The notes under the pieces: generated by a model | Databases searched by the model: none | Told to the model about the DNA's origin: nothing | Seen by the model: the letters and a program-made list of their open reading frames with translations, nothing else | Program-made: the position numbers and the translations under genes | DNA from: an uncultured Chlorobiaceae bacterium | GTDB lineage: Bacteria > Bacteroidota > Chlorobiia > Chlorobiales > Chlorobiaceae | Direction of reading: 5' to 3' | Length of the DNA: 44,570 nt | Assembly: GCA_903836465.1 (NCBI GenBank) | Contig: CAILRB010000067.1 | Coordinates: 1-44,570 of the forward strand | Shown: positions 28,775 to 38,040 of the stretch, in pieces | How the letters are laid out: the number at the start of each line of letters is the position of its first letter | Position numbering within the stretch: the stretch's first letter is position 1

Positions 28775-29801
28775 ATCAAATAAAATGGCTGAAAACACTC
28801 CTTCCGGAAAAGAAGCGGAAAAACCATCGAACCCGCTGCGTCTCGTGATTATCGGCGTTCTCCTTACCATTGCCCTGATTTGGGGTGGTAGCAGGCTCTA
28901 CCACTCGTTCCTCTACGTTGAAACTGACAACGCCCAGATTGATGGTGATATTTACCCCGTTATTTCCCGCGTTCCTGGCTCCATCGCTGAGGTGCTGGTA
29001 AAGACCAATCAAGTGGTCAACAAGGGCGACACGCTGATTCGTCTTGATGCCGCCGATTACGAGGTACGCCGGGATATTGCTGCCGCTGCATTACTCAGCG
29101 CACAAGCCTCGGTAGAGAGTGCAAGCAACCAGGCAAATGCAGCCAGAGAGGGTGCCAGCGCAGCAGAGGCGACAAGCAGAAAGTTGCAGGCCGACCTGCG
29201 CCGTAACGAAAACCTTCGCAAGCAGGATGTGATTTCACAAGCAGAATTTGATGGGATAAAAGCAGGAGCACAGGCCTCCTCTGCGCAGTATGCCGCCACC
29301 ACCAACCAGTATCAGGCTGCGTTAGCCCAGATACCCTTGAAAAAGGCCGAGGTTAAAAAGCGAGAAGCCGAGTTGCATGAAGCTGAACTGCAGTTGTCCT
29401 ACACAACCATTACCGCCCCGGCTTCCGGTCAGATATCTAAAAAGAATGTACAGCCAGGGCAGTACGTCGCCCCCGGTCAGCAGCTTATCGCACTTGTAGG
29501 CAATCAGGAGCTTACGGTTGTTGCAAATTTCAAGGAGACCCAGCTCGACAAAATAGCCACCGGGCTACCGGTCATTATCAAGGTGGATGCCTACCCCGGA
29601 AAAGAGTTCAAGGGCAAGGTGGAATCGCTCTCATCCGGCACCGGCGCAAAATTTGCACTGCTCCCGCCCGACAATGCCAGCGGTAACTTTGTAAAAGTAA
29701 CACAGCGTGTACCGGTAAAAATCATTTTTACCGAAAAACCTGACAAACATTACCCGCTTGCTGCAGGTATGAATGTCGTGGTCGATGTTAAGGTAAAATA
29801 A
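28761..29801 (+). CDS. emrA: EmrA/HlyD-type membrane fusion protein
   Basis: A 346-residue periplasmic adaptor. It has one N-terminal transmembrane helix (about residues 28-46) and then Y-V-E-T-D-N-A-Q-I-D-G-D, the EmrA/biotinyl-lipoyl-like opening. A long alanine-rich coiled-coil hairpin spans about 110-205. The second lipoyl half has I-T-A-P-A-S-G-Q-I-S and a beta-barrel domain ends the protein. It links the MFS pump to TolC. ATG at 28761 overlaps uspA by 14 bases; a second ATG eight codons later is possible. Confidence 0.9.
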   Translation: MEQPESNKMAENTPSGKEAEKPSNPLRLVIIGVLLTIALIWGGSRLYHSFLYVETDNAQIDGDIYPVISRVPGSIAEVLVKTNQVVNKGDTLIRLDAADYEVRRDIAAAALLSAQASVESASNQANAAREGASAAEATSRKLQADLRRNENLRKQDVISQAEFDGIKAGAQASSAQYAATTNQYQAALAQIPLKKAEVKKREAELHEAELQLSYTTITAPASGQISKKNVQPGQYVAPGQQLIALVGNQELTVVANFKETQLDKIATGLPVIIKVDAYPGKEFKGKVESLSSGTGAKFALLPPDNASGNFVKVTQRVPVKIIFTEKPDKHYPLAAGMNVVVDVKVK

Positions 29802-29821
29802 TCACCGGAAACCATAAACGC

Positions 29822-31441
29822 ATGGCCCAGTCACCACAACAGAACGGCACCGCAGTAGCGGCAATGCTGCCGAATCCCGCACAGACCTACGACACCGGAT
29901 TCCGGAAAATCATCATCACCCTGACGGTGATCGTCTCGGCCATGCTTGAGCTGATTGATACCACCATTGTGAACGTCGCCATTACGCAAATAAGCGGCAA
30001 CCTCGGCGCCAGCATTGATGATGTTGCATGGGTCGTCACCAGCTATGCCATTGCGAATGTCATTGTGATACCTCTTTCCGGATTTCTCGGTAACCTGCTT
30101 GGACGCAGAAACTACTACATTGGCTCAATCCTGCTTTTTACCGTGGCATCGCTGTTTTGCGGCTTGGCTACCGATATCTGGGCACTGGTCTTTTTTCGCT
30201 TTCTACAGGGTATCGGTGGGGGAGCGCTCCTGCCAACATCCCAGGCCATCCTCTATGAAACCTACAGACCCGAAGAGCGCGGCAAGGCCACAGGCATTTT
30301 TTCGATGGGACTGGTTCTTGGCCCAACCATAGGCCCCCTTCTCGGCGGATACCTTGTGGACTATTTCTCCTGGGAGTGGTGCTTTTTTGTCAATATCCCG
30401 ATCGGGTTACTGGCGGCATGGTCCTCCTTCACCTTTCTTAGGGAACCGAAGGTAAAACACTCGGTTTCAAAAATTGACTGGACCGGCATCGGGCTGCTGG
30501 CGCTCGGCATTGGCTCACTGCAATTCATTCTTGAGCGGGGAGAGTCAAAAGACTGGTTTGAAACACCCTATATCACCGGGTTTACCATCATCGCGGTGGT
30601 CGCGCTTGTTGCATTTGTCTGGTGGGAACTTCACACTGAAGAACCAGCCGTTGACCTGCGCGTGCTCGCCCGCAGCCACAACCTGCCCATAGCGGCGATA
30701 CTTACCTTTGTTGTAGGTTTCGGCCTCTACGGTTCACTCTTTGTCTTTCCCGTCTTTGTACAGCGTCTGCTCGGATTTACTGCTTTACTGACCGGACTGG
30801 TACTCTTCCCCAGCGCCATGGTAACCGGCATGATCTCCATGCCGCTCGGCATAGCAATGCAAAAAGGCATCTCACCAAAAAAGCTGATGGCTGTAGGTAT
30901 GGTCGCATTCATCATCTTCTGCTGGGCACTTGGCCAGCAAACCATGCAGTCAGGGGCTTCCGACTTTTTCTGGATACTGCTCCTTCGTGGCCTGGCTCTC
31001 GGATTCATCTTTATTCCTGTCACCATGCTTGCAGTATCAGGACTGCATGGCAAAGACATCGGACAGGCTACCGGTCTCAATAACATGGTGCGCCAACTTG
31101 GAGGCTCATTCGGTATAGCGCTCATTAACACCTTTATCGTCAAACGGGTAGGAGAGCATAGAGTGGAGCTACTCAGCCATCTGTCGCCTTACGACCCGGC
31201 TGCCGTTGCAAGGCTTGATGCTATAAAGCAGACTGCCACCATGAAAAGTGGCCTTTCGCCCGCTGGTGCAGAGTTGGCCGCATTGAACTCGCTTGAGGGC
31301 ACTCTGACTGTTCAAAGCCACCATCTGGCCTACATGGATGCCTTCATGCTTGTCGCTTTGCTGTTCGCAATTGCCTTGCCGCTGCTCTTCTTTATCAAGA
31401 TAAAAAAAGATCAGAAGACCAATTTGTCAGCCGCGCATTGA
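29822..31441 (+). CDS. emrB: EmrB/QacA family (DHA2) drug:H+ antiporter
   Basis: A 539-residue major-facilitator protein with 14 predicted helices. Motifs are M-L-E-L-I-D-T-T-I-V-N-V-A in TM1 (DHA2 signature), the loop 2-3 motif G-N-L-L-G-R-R, R-F-L-Q-G-I-G-G-G-A-L-L-P in TM4, and the antiporter motif L-G-P-T-I-G-P-L-L-G-G in TM5. With EmrA and TolC upstream it forms a tripartite pump moving drugs or aromatic compounds out of the cell. It starts 20 bases after emrA. It is the last gene before the base-composition change. Confidence 0.93.
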   Translation: MAQSPQQNGTAVAAMLPNPAQTYDTGFRKIIITLTVIVSAMLELIDTTIVNVAITQISGNLGASIDDVAWVVTSYAIANVIVIPLSGFLGNLLGRRNYYIGSILLFTVASLFCGLATDIWALVFFRFLQGIGGGALLPTSQAILYETYRPEERGKATGIFSMGLVLGPTIGPLLGGYLVDYFSWEWCFFVNIPIGLLAAWSSFTFLREPKVKHSVSKIDWTGIGLLALGIGSLQFILERGESKDWFETPYITGFTIIAVVALVAFVWWELHTEEPAVDLRVLARSHNLPIAAILTFVVGFGLYGSLFVFPVFVQRLLGFTALLTGLVLFPSAMVTGMISMPLGIAMQKGISPKKLMAVGMVAFIIFCWALGQQTMQSGASDFFWILLLRGLALGFIFIPVTMLAVSGLHGKDIGQATGLNNMVRQLGGSFGIALINTFIVKRVGEHRVELLSHLSPYDPAAVARLDAIKQTATMKSGLSPAGAELAALNSLEGTLTVQSHHLAYMDAFMLVALLFAIALPLLFFIKIKKDQKTNLSAAH

Positions 31442-31482
31442 AGCAACCGTCAGTTAACTATTTTTAGCTATGAGCTAACGAG

Positions 31483-31603
31483 GATTTAGAAGCACAAACC
31501 TGTCAATTAACGATACAGCTTATTAGTTGCAATAGCCTTCAAATTACCACTATCCGCACGTTTGCTTATAGCCCGTCTAACCAACTGGGTGGCCTTCTAA
31601 ATC
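31483..31603. repeat. Short inverted repeat, 10-base arms
   Basis: GATTTAGAAG (31483-31492) and its exact complement CTTCTAAATC (31594-31603) bracket about 100 bases with no open frame. It lies between emrB and the IS1380-type element. It could be a small mobile remnant or chance. Otherwise the gap 31442-31625 shows only a 6-base hairpin at 31464-31478. Confidence 0.35.
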
Positions 31604-31625
31604 TGTATATTTTAAAGTCAGCTAA

Positions 31626-33028
31626 CCTGAATTATTCATCAAAGCAATAAAAAAAGGGCGCTAAAGACATCGTAATTACTTATATTATTGGTAGTTAAAG
31701 TCAATAAATAAGACGCGATATCAATGCAGCCCTTAGAACAGAATATACTCAAACCAAAGAGTACCCAACAAACATTATTTCATTACGATTATACGTCATC
31801 CGTTGCACCGGTCAAAGGTAAAAAAGTTGCCATTGATTTCCAGGGTGGCAGTATCACCAGCGATGCAGGGGTTTTGCTGTTGAGTGAAACCGAGTCTCAA
31901 GTGAGTATCATCTCAAGTCTGTCAAAGTGTATCCATGATTCCCGGCGTTTTTCTTCGATTACTCATTCAGTCAACGACCTGATGACTCAGCGAATCTTTC
32001 AAATTAGTTGTGGGTATGAAGATGCTAATGATTGCAACACTTTACGCCAAGATCCGGCGATGAAAATGGCTGTTGGTAAGTTACCTGATACTGATGGTGA
32101 TTTGGCCAGTCAACCCACCATCAGCAGACTGGAAAACATGATTACTCGCACAGAACTTTATCGGATGGCAAAAGTGTTTCTGGATCAGTTCCTTGCTTCA
32201 TATAGCGAACCACCAGAGATAATTGTGCTTGATTTTGATGATACTGACGATACGGTTCATGGTCAACAACAATTGGCACTCTTCACTCCTTCGACTATCG
32301 GGCAAAAAACTGGAAGTATCCTCGCAAGGTTGTCGCCAAGGTTGAGATAACCGAAAAGGGATTGTTGAACGTTCGTTTTATCAGTACGGAGATGATGAAT
32401 GCCAAGGCCAAGATGCTCTACGAAGACATTTACTGTGCACGAGGCAATGATGAACTCTGCATCAAGGAGCATAAAACGTACACCAAAAGTGATCGTACCT
32501 CCTGTCACCGTTTTCTTGCCAACCAGTTCCGGCTGTTCCTCCATTCAGCAGCGTATGTGTTACTTCACAGCTTGCGTGCCAACGTGTTACCGGGAACCAG
32601 TCTGGCCAAGGCCACCTTTGAGACCATGCGCTTGAAGCTCCTCAAAATAGGTGCCAGAATCATTGAGCGAAAAACAAAGATCAGCGTCCATTTACCAACG
32701 GCATACCCGTATCAGGGAATCCTGTCAAAATGCCTGGCAATTTTTGCTCACCTGCGTGCCCGGCCATCATAACCAGAACGGAGCAGGGGGCGGAATGAAA
32801 ATTGGTTAACAAAAGGCGGCACGATATATTAGGCTGCAAGGGTAGAGTACGCAAACGTGAGCATGCTGAGAGATCTTTTACCTCATTTCAGGTACCCTGT
32901 TTGTAAGGGATGAACCACTGATACTCGATTTCTTCCCTACCATAAACATGAATGGCCAAGATATGCTCGGAGTGGTTTCCATTTTGCCTCAAAATTTTTG
33001 TTCCACAGAGGCTCATGAATAATTCAGG
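31626..33028 (+). mobile_element. IS1380-family element, internally deleted (1403 bp)
   Basis: The ends are perfect 14-base inverted repeats: CCTGAATTATTCAT at 31626-31639 and its complement at 33015-33028. They are flanked by CTAA on both sides (31622-31625 and 33029-33032), a 4-base target duplication as expected for this family. Inside is a broken transposase (31724-32772). The right-hand 240 bases (32773-33014) hold no recognisable gene. With intact ends it could still be moved by a full-length relative elsewhere in the genome. It marks the boundary between moderate-GC core genes and the AT-rich cluster. Confidence 0.9.
31724..32772 (+). pseudogene. IS1380-type transposase, central deletion and frameshift
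   Basis: The first frame (31724-32350) has the family pattern I-D-F-Q-G-G-S-I-T-S-D-A-G near residue 38, Q-P-T-I-S-R-L-E-N, and the catalytic strand I-V-L-D-F-D-D-T-D-D-T-V-H-G-Q-Q-Q. Directly after that point the frame changes. The C-terminal part resumes in another frame as D-Y-R-A-K-N-W-K-Y-P-R-K-V-V-A-K-V-E, running to 32772 with S-C-H-R-F-L-A-N-Q-F-R-L. The segment normally between these, carrying the second catalytic aspartate, is missing (about 90-110 residues by family length). The junction is at about 32275-32300. The product cannot be active. Confidence 0.9.
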
Positions 33029-33121
33029 CTAAATCAGGTGTGAAAAAAAAAGATCCTTTTCAATCTTCTGTTTTTGCAATGGAATGGGCGAATTGCAAAT
33101 GTGCTTAGATGTCAGCATAAG

Positions 33122-34345
33122 CTAAATGTGAGTCATAGTACTAAAGAATTGATCTAATTGATCAAGCCCTTCTTTAACTCTATATTCACCGCCAATACTT
33201 AATCTAAATACCCAAAGATTATTATTGATATTTTCGGGAATAAAAAAGTCACTTCCTATCAAATTCAATTTATATTCTCTTGCTTTATTCAGAAATTCAA
33301 GCGGATTATACAAGTCTTGAATTTTAGGGTCATTAACTTCAATTAGAGAAAAAATAGACCTGCCAGAACACAGAAATTCAACACTTTGGTATTTAGCATT
33401 TAATTCGCTAAAAACATGTTGCTTTAGTTTTATTCTTTCTTTAACCTCTTGAGTAATTAGATTAGGATTGAATCGGTTTAAAGCTTGGATAAGATTTAAG
33501 CCCAGTTTTGCCTGGATATTACTGATCCCACCGCGAGAATTAACAACTAGCTTTTTGAAGTTATTCATCAGTTGCTCTGGACCAATAACATAACCTAACC
33601 TCAAGCCGGTTGCTGCATATTTTTTTGTGAAACTATCTACAATAAATAATCTTAATGGATTAAAATAGTTTCCAATCCAATAATCTTCATCGATAAAGGA
33701 ATGACCAATATTATCAATAATGATATAAAATCCATGTTTTTCAGATAAAGTAGAAATTTTTTCCAACTGAGATTCAGCAATTTTAAAACCAACAGGGTTT
33801 GAAGGGTCATTTAAAATAACTGCTCTTGGTACATTTCCTGTATTTATTTTTTCCTCAATTAGATCACCTACATGGTTAATATAGTTTTTGACGGGATAAC
33901 AGTATAATGGGATCTGATTTACAGATGTTGAATAGAAAACGCTCCAATAAGGAAATGATGGAACTGGATACATTATTATATCGCCTGGGTTACATAACAA
34001 TATTGAAAGATTATATAGCCCATCACATCCTCCATTAGTTAATACATAATTCTCTTCTTTTGTACTCAATTGAAATTCATTAAATACATCAACAATTAAT
34101 AACTTTATTAATTCTATTAATCCGTTATTGCCAGGAAGGTTTGAGAATAAATGAGTTAACCCTAAAGTAGAATCTGAAATTATATTTGGATATATCGCAT
34201 TTAAACCATTTATGTTTTTTATATCACCTATTGCAAAGTTATATTGATCTGTTGTATTTCCTTCCTTTTCAATTGACAAAAAATCATAAATTATTTTAGT
34301 GAAATCTAATGTATTTATATAGCATGATCTTTCTGAAATATTCAT
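33122..34345 (-). CDS. Class I/II aminotransferase of the radical SAM/transport operon
   Basis: A 407-residue fold-type I PLP enzyme. T-N-G-G-C-D-G-L-Y near 103-111 binds the cofactor phosphate, N-D-P-S-N-P-V-G near 179-186 carries the conserved Asn, and Asp211 (I-I-I-D-N) contacts the pyridine nitrogen. The Schiff-base Lys is K241 in S-F-T-K-K-Y-A-A-T-G-L-R-L-G. F-R-L-S-I-G-G near the C-terminus supplies the carboxylate Arg. The usual D-E-x-Y tyrosine is replaced. It resembles histidinol-phosphate/aspartate-type aminotransferases, but the substrate is not readable. It is the last gene of a five-gene operon, starting 4 bases after the ABC gene. Confidence 0.88.
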   Translation of the reverse strand: MNISERSCYINTLDFTKIIYDFLSIEKEGNTTDQYNFAIGDIKNINGLNAIYPNIISDSTLGLTHLFSNLPGNNGLIELIKLLIVDVFNEFQLSTKEENYVLTNGGCDGLYNLSILLCNPGDIIMYPVPSFPYWSVFYSTSVNQIPLYCYPVKNYINHVGDLIEEKINTGNVPRAVILNDPSNPVGFKIAESQLEKISTLSEKHGFYIIIDNIGHSFIDEDYWIGNYFNPLRLFIVDSFTKKYAATGLRLGYVIGPEQLMNNFKKLVVNSRGGISNIQAKLGLNLIQALNRFNPNLITQEVKERIKLKQHVFSELNAKYQSVEFLCSGRSIFSLIEVNDPKIQDLYNPLEFLNKAREYKLNLIGSDFFIPENINNNLWVFRLSIGGEYRVKEGLDQLDQFFSTMTHI

Positions 34346-34349
34346 AAGA

Positions 34350-35927
34350 CTAATTTCTAACTATTGTATAATCCTTAATTAGGTACAAATAATCACAAAC
34401 TTCACTCAAACGTTTATCATGAGATGTAATAATGATCAGTTTTTGCTTTTTTAAAATCTTGAGAATAGATAATAGTCGTTTAAAATTTGTTTCGTCTAGT
34501 CCTGTTGTTGGTTCATCAAATAGCAAAACATACTTTTCACTAAGAATACTCATATATATGCAAAGTATTTGAGCTTCGCCACCGGATAGAGTAATTGCGG
34601 GTTTGTACCAAATATCTGAATCAAAACTAAATATTGGTTCAATATTAAACTTGTTTAGTTTTTGAGATAATTCATTAATAATTAATTTATCATCAATTAT
34701 TCCGAAATTATTTATAGATTTCAACGATATTGACAGGTTTTCGACAAGAGACAAATTTGTGGCTATAATATTAAAAGGATTCTGTTCAATTAGAAATGCA
34801 TCTCTTTCAAATGGGTGCTTACTTACAATGCTTTCATTTTTCAATATAATATCTCCTGAGGTAGGGAATAATTTCCCATTTAGGAGTTTCAATAAGGTTG
34901 TTTTTCCAATACCATTTGAACCTTGAATTATGTTAATTCCATTATCAAAAGAAAAGGAAGCGTTTAAAAATATTTGTCTATTTTCACTCCCTAATTTATA
35001 ACTCATATCGAGATTGGATATAACAATCACGGATTTTGCGTCAGAAGCTTTGTGCGATATTCTATTGATTGAGAATCGGATTTTATCATAGGGAATCAAA
35101 ACAACAAATATAAACGCACTAAATATCAGCTTCCAATAAACAGGGTTTGAAGTATAGAATATTACCAGAATTATTATTATCTGAAAAAATAATGTTCCGA
35201 AAATTGCTTTTACAACAACTGTGTCAAATAATTTAAACCTTTTTGAAATCTTTAGCTTCTCTGATTCAAAAAGTTTATCAAAAGCTAAAAAGGAACCTAA
35301 TGCTACGATTAAAAATTCAAAACTACCACCACTTCTCGCATTACCTTCACTGTGGACGTACAAAAATGCACCTATTCCGTATAGTACAGCAACTAAAAGA
35401 TATGTGATATATGAAATTATGGCCGGATTTTTTGATGTATTAATTAAGTTGTTTGCTCCGAAACCACGTATTTCGACACCAAAGTAAGTTTTGAAAAAAA
35501 AGAAAAACGCACTAACTATTAAGAATTGAAGAATAACAAGCCATAAAGGTATATTTAGAAAATTATTAAATATTGATGTTAAATTTAAAGATATAGACTC
35601 TCCTACCCAAATTACTGAAATTGAATGGGCTGCGAATGAAAAAATAATTCCTACCATAATTGGATTAATCTTGACTATGTAAATCAAAGAGTAAACAATT
35701 GTGGACAGTACAATACTTGTGAGTATTGTAGCTGCTAACGAGATGCTATAAGAACTTGTGAGATTCCATACAATTGCAGCAACAATCCCATTGATAATTA
35801 TTATTCCATCAATACTAATATCCAGAATCTTTAAATAAGAATGTAAAATCCCTATGCCGATAACAAAGGGTAACCATATAAGAGATTCCCTAAATGCAGA
35901 TATTAGTAATTGGGTGAATATTTCCAT
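34350..35927 (-). CDS. Fused ABC transporter permease and ATPase (TrpY-TrpZ type)
   Basis: A 525-residue fusion. Residues about 1-290 hold 8-9 hydrophobic helices of the branched-chain-type permease superfamily. The permease keeps the TrpY-like L-D-I-S-I-D-G early motif and I-N-P-I-M-V-G-I-I-F. Residues about 305-525 are an ABC ATPase: Walker A G-S-N-G-I-G-K-T-T near 335, signature L-S-G-G-E-A-Q near 445, Walker B Y-V-L-L-F-D-E-P near 467, and H-loop T-S-H-D. These are separate genes in ordinary TrpXYZ systems. The ATG directly follows the stop of the radical SAM gene. With the upstream binding protein it forms a complete importer. Confidence 0.9.
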   Translation of the reverse strand: MEIFTQLLISAFRESLIWLPFVIGIGILHSYLKILDISIDGIIIINGIVAAIVWNLTSSYSISLAATILTSIVLSTIVYSLIYIVKINPIMVGIIFSFAAHSISVIWVGESISLNLTSIFNNFLNIPLWLVILQFLIVSAFFFFFKTYFGVEIRGFGANNLINTSKNPAIISYITYLLVAVLYGIGAFLYVHSEGNARSGGSFEFLIVALGSFLAFDKLFESEKLKISKRFKLFDTVVVKAIFGTLFFQIIIILVIFYTSNPVYWKLIFSAFIFVVLIPYDKIRFSINRISHKASDAKSVIVISNLDMSYKLGSENRQIFLNASFSFDNGINIIQGSNGIGKTTLLKLLNGKLFPTSGDIILKNESIVSKHPFERDAFLIEQNPFNIIATNLSLVENLSISLKSINNFGIIDDKLIINELSQKLNKFNIEPIFSFDSDIWYKPAITLSGGEAQILCIYMSILSEKYVLLFDEPTTGLDETNFKRLLSILKILKKQKLIIITSHDKRLSEVCDYLYLIKDYTIVRN

Positions 35928-37043
35928 TTAAAATGATTTTTTAAAATTCGGAACTAATTTATTTGACTCAATAATGTTGATTATATTTTCATAACCAGGT
36001 GAATGATACTGAAATTGAGAATCTATGAAAGTTCCAAACTTTAATTCTTTATAACCTCCTGGCGTTAAACTACAACAGAAATTGGTATATGTAGCTGCAT
36101 GACTTAATAAATCACCAATCATATTATTGTCTTCACGAGTGGTTGCTACCATTTCAGCATAAGGAAAAGCCAAGCGATATAATGCAGCCGCCAACAATAA
36201 TTCTTGATTTGATACTTCAAATCCTTTGAAGTCAGACATACAACCTGCTGTGATTTGAAGTCTTGGGATGCCAATTAATTTTATTTTAAGATTATACTTT
36301 AATTCAAGATACTTACCATGGTCAATTACCATTAATACATCTTCTATAAATTTATTAAGGCCAAACAAAATACCCAAGCCAACTTTTTTCAAACCTGCCA
36401 GAATAGCCCTTTCAACAGCATCAATTCGATAATTGTAATTACCTTTTTTTGTGTTAAGCGGGTGTATTTTTTTATATATATCTTGATTGTAGGTTTCTTG
36501 AAAGTGAATCATTGTATCTTTCTCAGTAGCAAACTGCTTATATTCATCGGTTGATAGAGAATCAAGGCAGAAAGCTGCGCTTTTCCCTTTAGCACGAATG
36601 GCGCTCATCATCTTTCTTAAAAGATTAAGGTCATAACTTACACTACCCGCGACCAATTCTATTGTATTGTATCCAAGTTCACCAAGAATATCTAATTCTT
36701 CAAGAAATGTTTTATAGTTATTTTTGCCTCTGGAAATTACGGTATTTGAAGAAGCCATACCACAATATTTGCAATTATTTTGACATCTTGTATCAAAATA
36801 TATTGGCACAATGAAGCCCACATCATTACAATAATACCTTCTATATTTCATAGATGCTGATAATACAATTTTTTGAATATATATATTATCAGCATTATTA
36901 AGCAAATACGCCGCATCAATTAAATCTATTGGCAATTTGCCGTCAAGTTTGGCTAAAATATTATCAAGAAAGTTTGCTGTATGACCACTCATTAATAGGT
37001 TGGTTATGAGCTTATATCGTTCATCAACAATTTCAGAATACAT
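35928..37043 (-). CDS. ThiH/HydG-like radical SAM protein
   Basis: About 371 residues. The [4Fe-4S]/SAM motif C-Q-N-N-C-K-Y-C has cysteines 87, 91 and 94. Downstream features are those of the tyrosine-lyase branch (ThiH, HydG) rather than BioB: Q-E-T-Y-N at 182-186, then I-H-P with a K-x-x-Y-x-x-R-x-D-A-x-x-R-A spacing, V-G-L-G-I-L-F-G-L near 221-229, I-P-R-L-Q, a T-R-E motif near 302 and a late P-G-G-Y. HydG's C-terminal cluster cysteines are absent. The family cleaves or rearranges aromatic amino acids. No thiazole or hydrogenase genes are nearby, so the product is unknown. ATG at 37043 falls one base after the preceding stop; a GTG at 37064 is possible. Confidence 0.85.
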   Translation of the reverse strand: MYSEIVDERYKLITNLLMSGHTANFLDNILAKLDGKLPIDLIDAAYLLNNADNIYIQKIVLSASMKYRRYYCNDVGFIVPIYFDTRCQNNCKYCGMASSNTVISRGKNNYKTFLEELDILGELGYNTIELVAGSVSYDLNLLRKMMSAIRAKGKSAAFCLDSLSTDEYKQFATEKDTMIHFQETYNQDIYKKIHPLNTKKGNYNYRIDAVERAILAGLKKVGLGILFGLNKFIEDVLMVIDHGKYLELKYNLKIKLIGIPRLQITAGCMSDFKGFEVSNQELLLAAALYRLAFPYAEMVATTREDNNMIGDLLSHAATYTNFCCSLTPGGYKELKFGTFIDSQFQYHSPGYENIINIIESNKLVPNFKKSF

Positions 37044-37044
37044 A

Positions 37045-38040
37045 CTACTTATATATGATTGCACCTTTTAATAAACTGTCAGGAAATGAAATTCCAAATC
37101 TTTTAGCATTGGTAATATTGATGTATATGTTAGCCTTTTCAGCTACTGACATCGGCATTTTAGAAAACTCAATATTATTGATTAAATAGTCTGATGCCAA
37201 TTTTGCAGTCATTTTTCCAACTGTTTTATAGCTAACAGAAGCAGAAGCAATAACTCCTTTTTCTCTGACAGTTCCCTCGTCTAAAGAGAATACTGGTATA
37301 GGTCTTTTGTTCTCAAAAGCTAATTTTACTATTACCGGGGCTTTTACCAATACATTTTTATCGTGAGGAAGAAACATTGCATCTACGCCTTTAAGGAGTA
37401 GTGATTTAGTAACGGAACTTATATCTTCAATATTATTTATAATAGCCATTTCAGTTTCATAACCAGCACTCTTCAGTTCATCAGATAATGTATTTGCAGT
37501 TATTTCTGCATTAAGGTCACTTTTTGTATAAATTATACCCACTTTCCTAATTACACAATTTGATTGTTGAAGTAGTTCCTTACTAACAACATAATAACTT
37601 TTCTTTGGAGTATCACCCACTATGCCAATATTATTAATTCTTGGCGGCTCAATACCAATACTTTTTAGGCTCTCTATTTTACTTGGGTCAGACAACGCAC
37701 TTAAAATTGTTGGAGGTAAATCATTAATGAATTTTGAACTTACTGCAAGCTCACTCATTTGGGTTCCGAATACTACTAATACATCCGGTTTATTTAAAAG
37801 AGCACTTTTTAATACTGTTTCAAAACGAGCGGGATCACCTTCTGCACTGTAATAATTAAATGATATCTCATTTGTATCAATATTGGTTTTAATGCCCTCT
37901 AAATAGTCATTAATGGCATCTATCATTACCGGAACTACTACCGTTAAACGTTTTTTCTTATTATTATTATTTTGACTATTACAACCGCCTATTGAAAGTA
38001 TGATTACAAAGGCAAATAGAATTGAGATGATTTTTTTCAT
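37045..38040 (-). CDS. ABC substrate-binding lipoprotein (TrpX / ABC_sub_bind type)
   Basis: A 331-residue lipoprotein with lipobox S-I-G-G-C (Cys20) followed by an Asn/Lys linker. The mature protein matches the ABC_sub_bind (PF04392) family that serves tryptophan and tyrosine uptake. It has an A-E-G-D-P-A-R-F-E-T segment, P-D-V-L-V-V-F-G-T, a hinge strand K-V-G-I-I-Y-T-K-S-D near 168-177, and G-V-D-A-M-F-L-P-H-D-K-N-V near 215-227. A periplasmic binding role, with the fused permease/ATPase as its pump, is firm; the ligand is inferred. The ATG overlaps the previous gene's TGA (ATGA). Confidence 0.9.
   Translation of the reverse strand: MKKIISILFAFVIILSIGGCNSQNNNNKKKRLTVVVPVMIDAINDYLEGIKTNIDTNEISFNYYSAEGDPARFETVLKSALLNKPDVLVVFGTQMSELAVSSKFINDLPPTILSALSDPSKIESLKSIGIEPPRINNIGIVGDTPKKSYYVVSKELLQQSNCVIRKVGIIYTKSDLNAEITANTLSDELKSAGYETEMAIINNIEDISSVTKSLLLKGVDAMFLPHDKNVLVKAPVIVKLAFENKRPIPVFSLDEGTVREKGVIASASVSYKTVGKMTAKLASDYLINNIEFSKMPMSVAEKANIYINITNAKRFGISFPDSLLKGAIIYK

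Noticed and set aside
31464-31478. TTAGCT-ATG-AGCTAA hairpin after emrB as a terminator
   Set aside because: A six-base AT-rich stem, with the T-run on the upstream side for emrB; not a convincing terminator.
31442-31625. Integron attC-like site (GTCTAAC at 31575-31581)
   Set aside because: No matching GTTRRRY box at proper spacing and no integrase; chance match.
35928-37043. Biotin synthase (BioB) as identity of the radical SAM gene
   Set aside because: The Q-E-T-Y-N, T-R-E and P-G-G-Y motifs match ThiH/HydG, and no bio genes are near.
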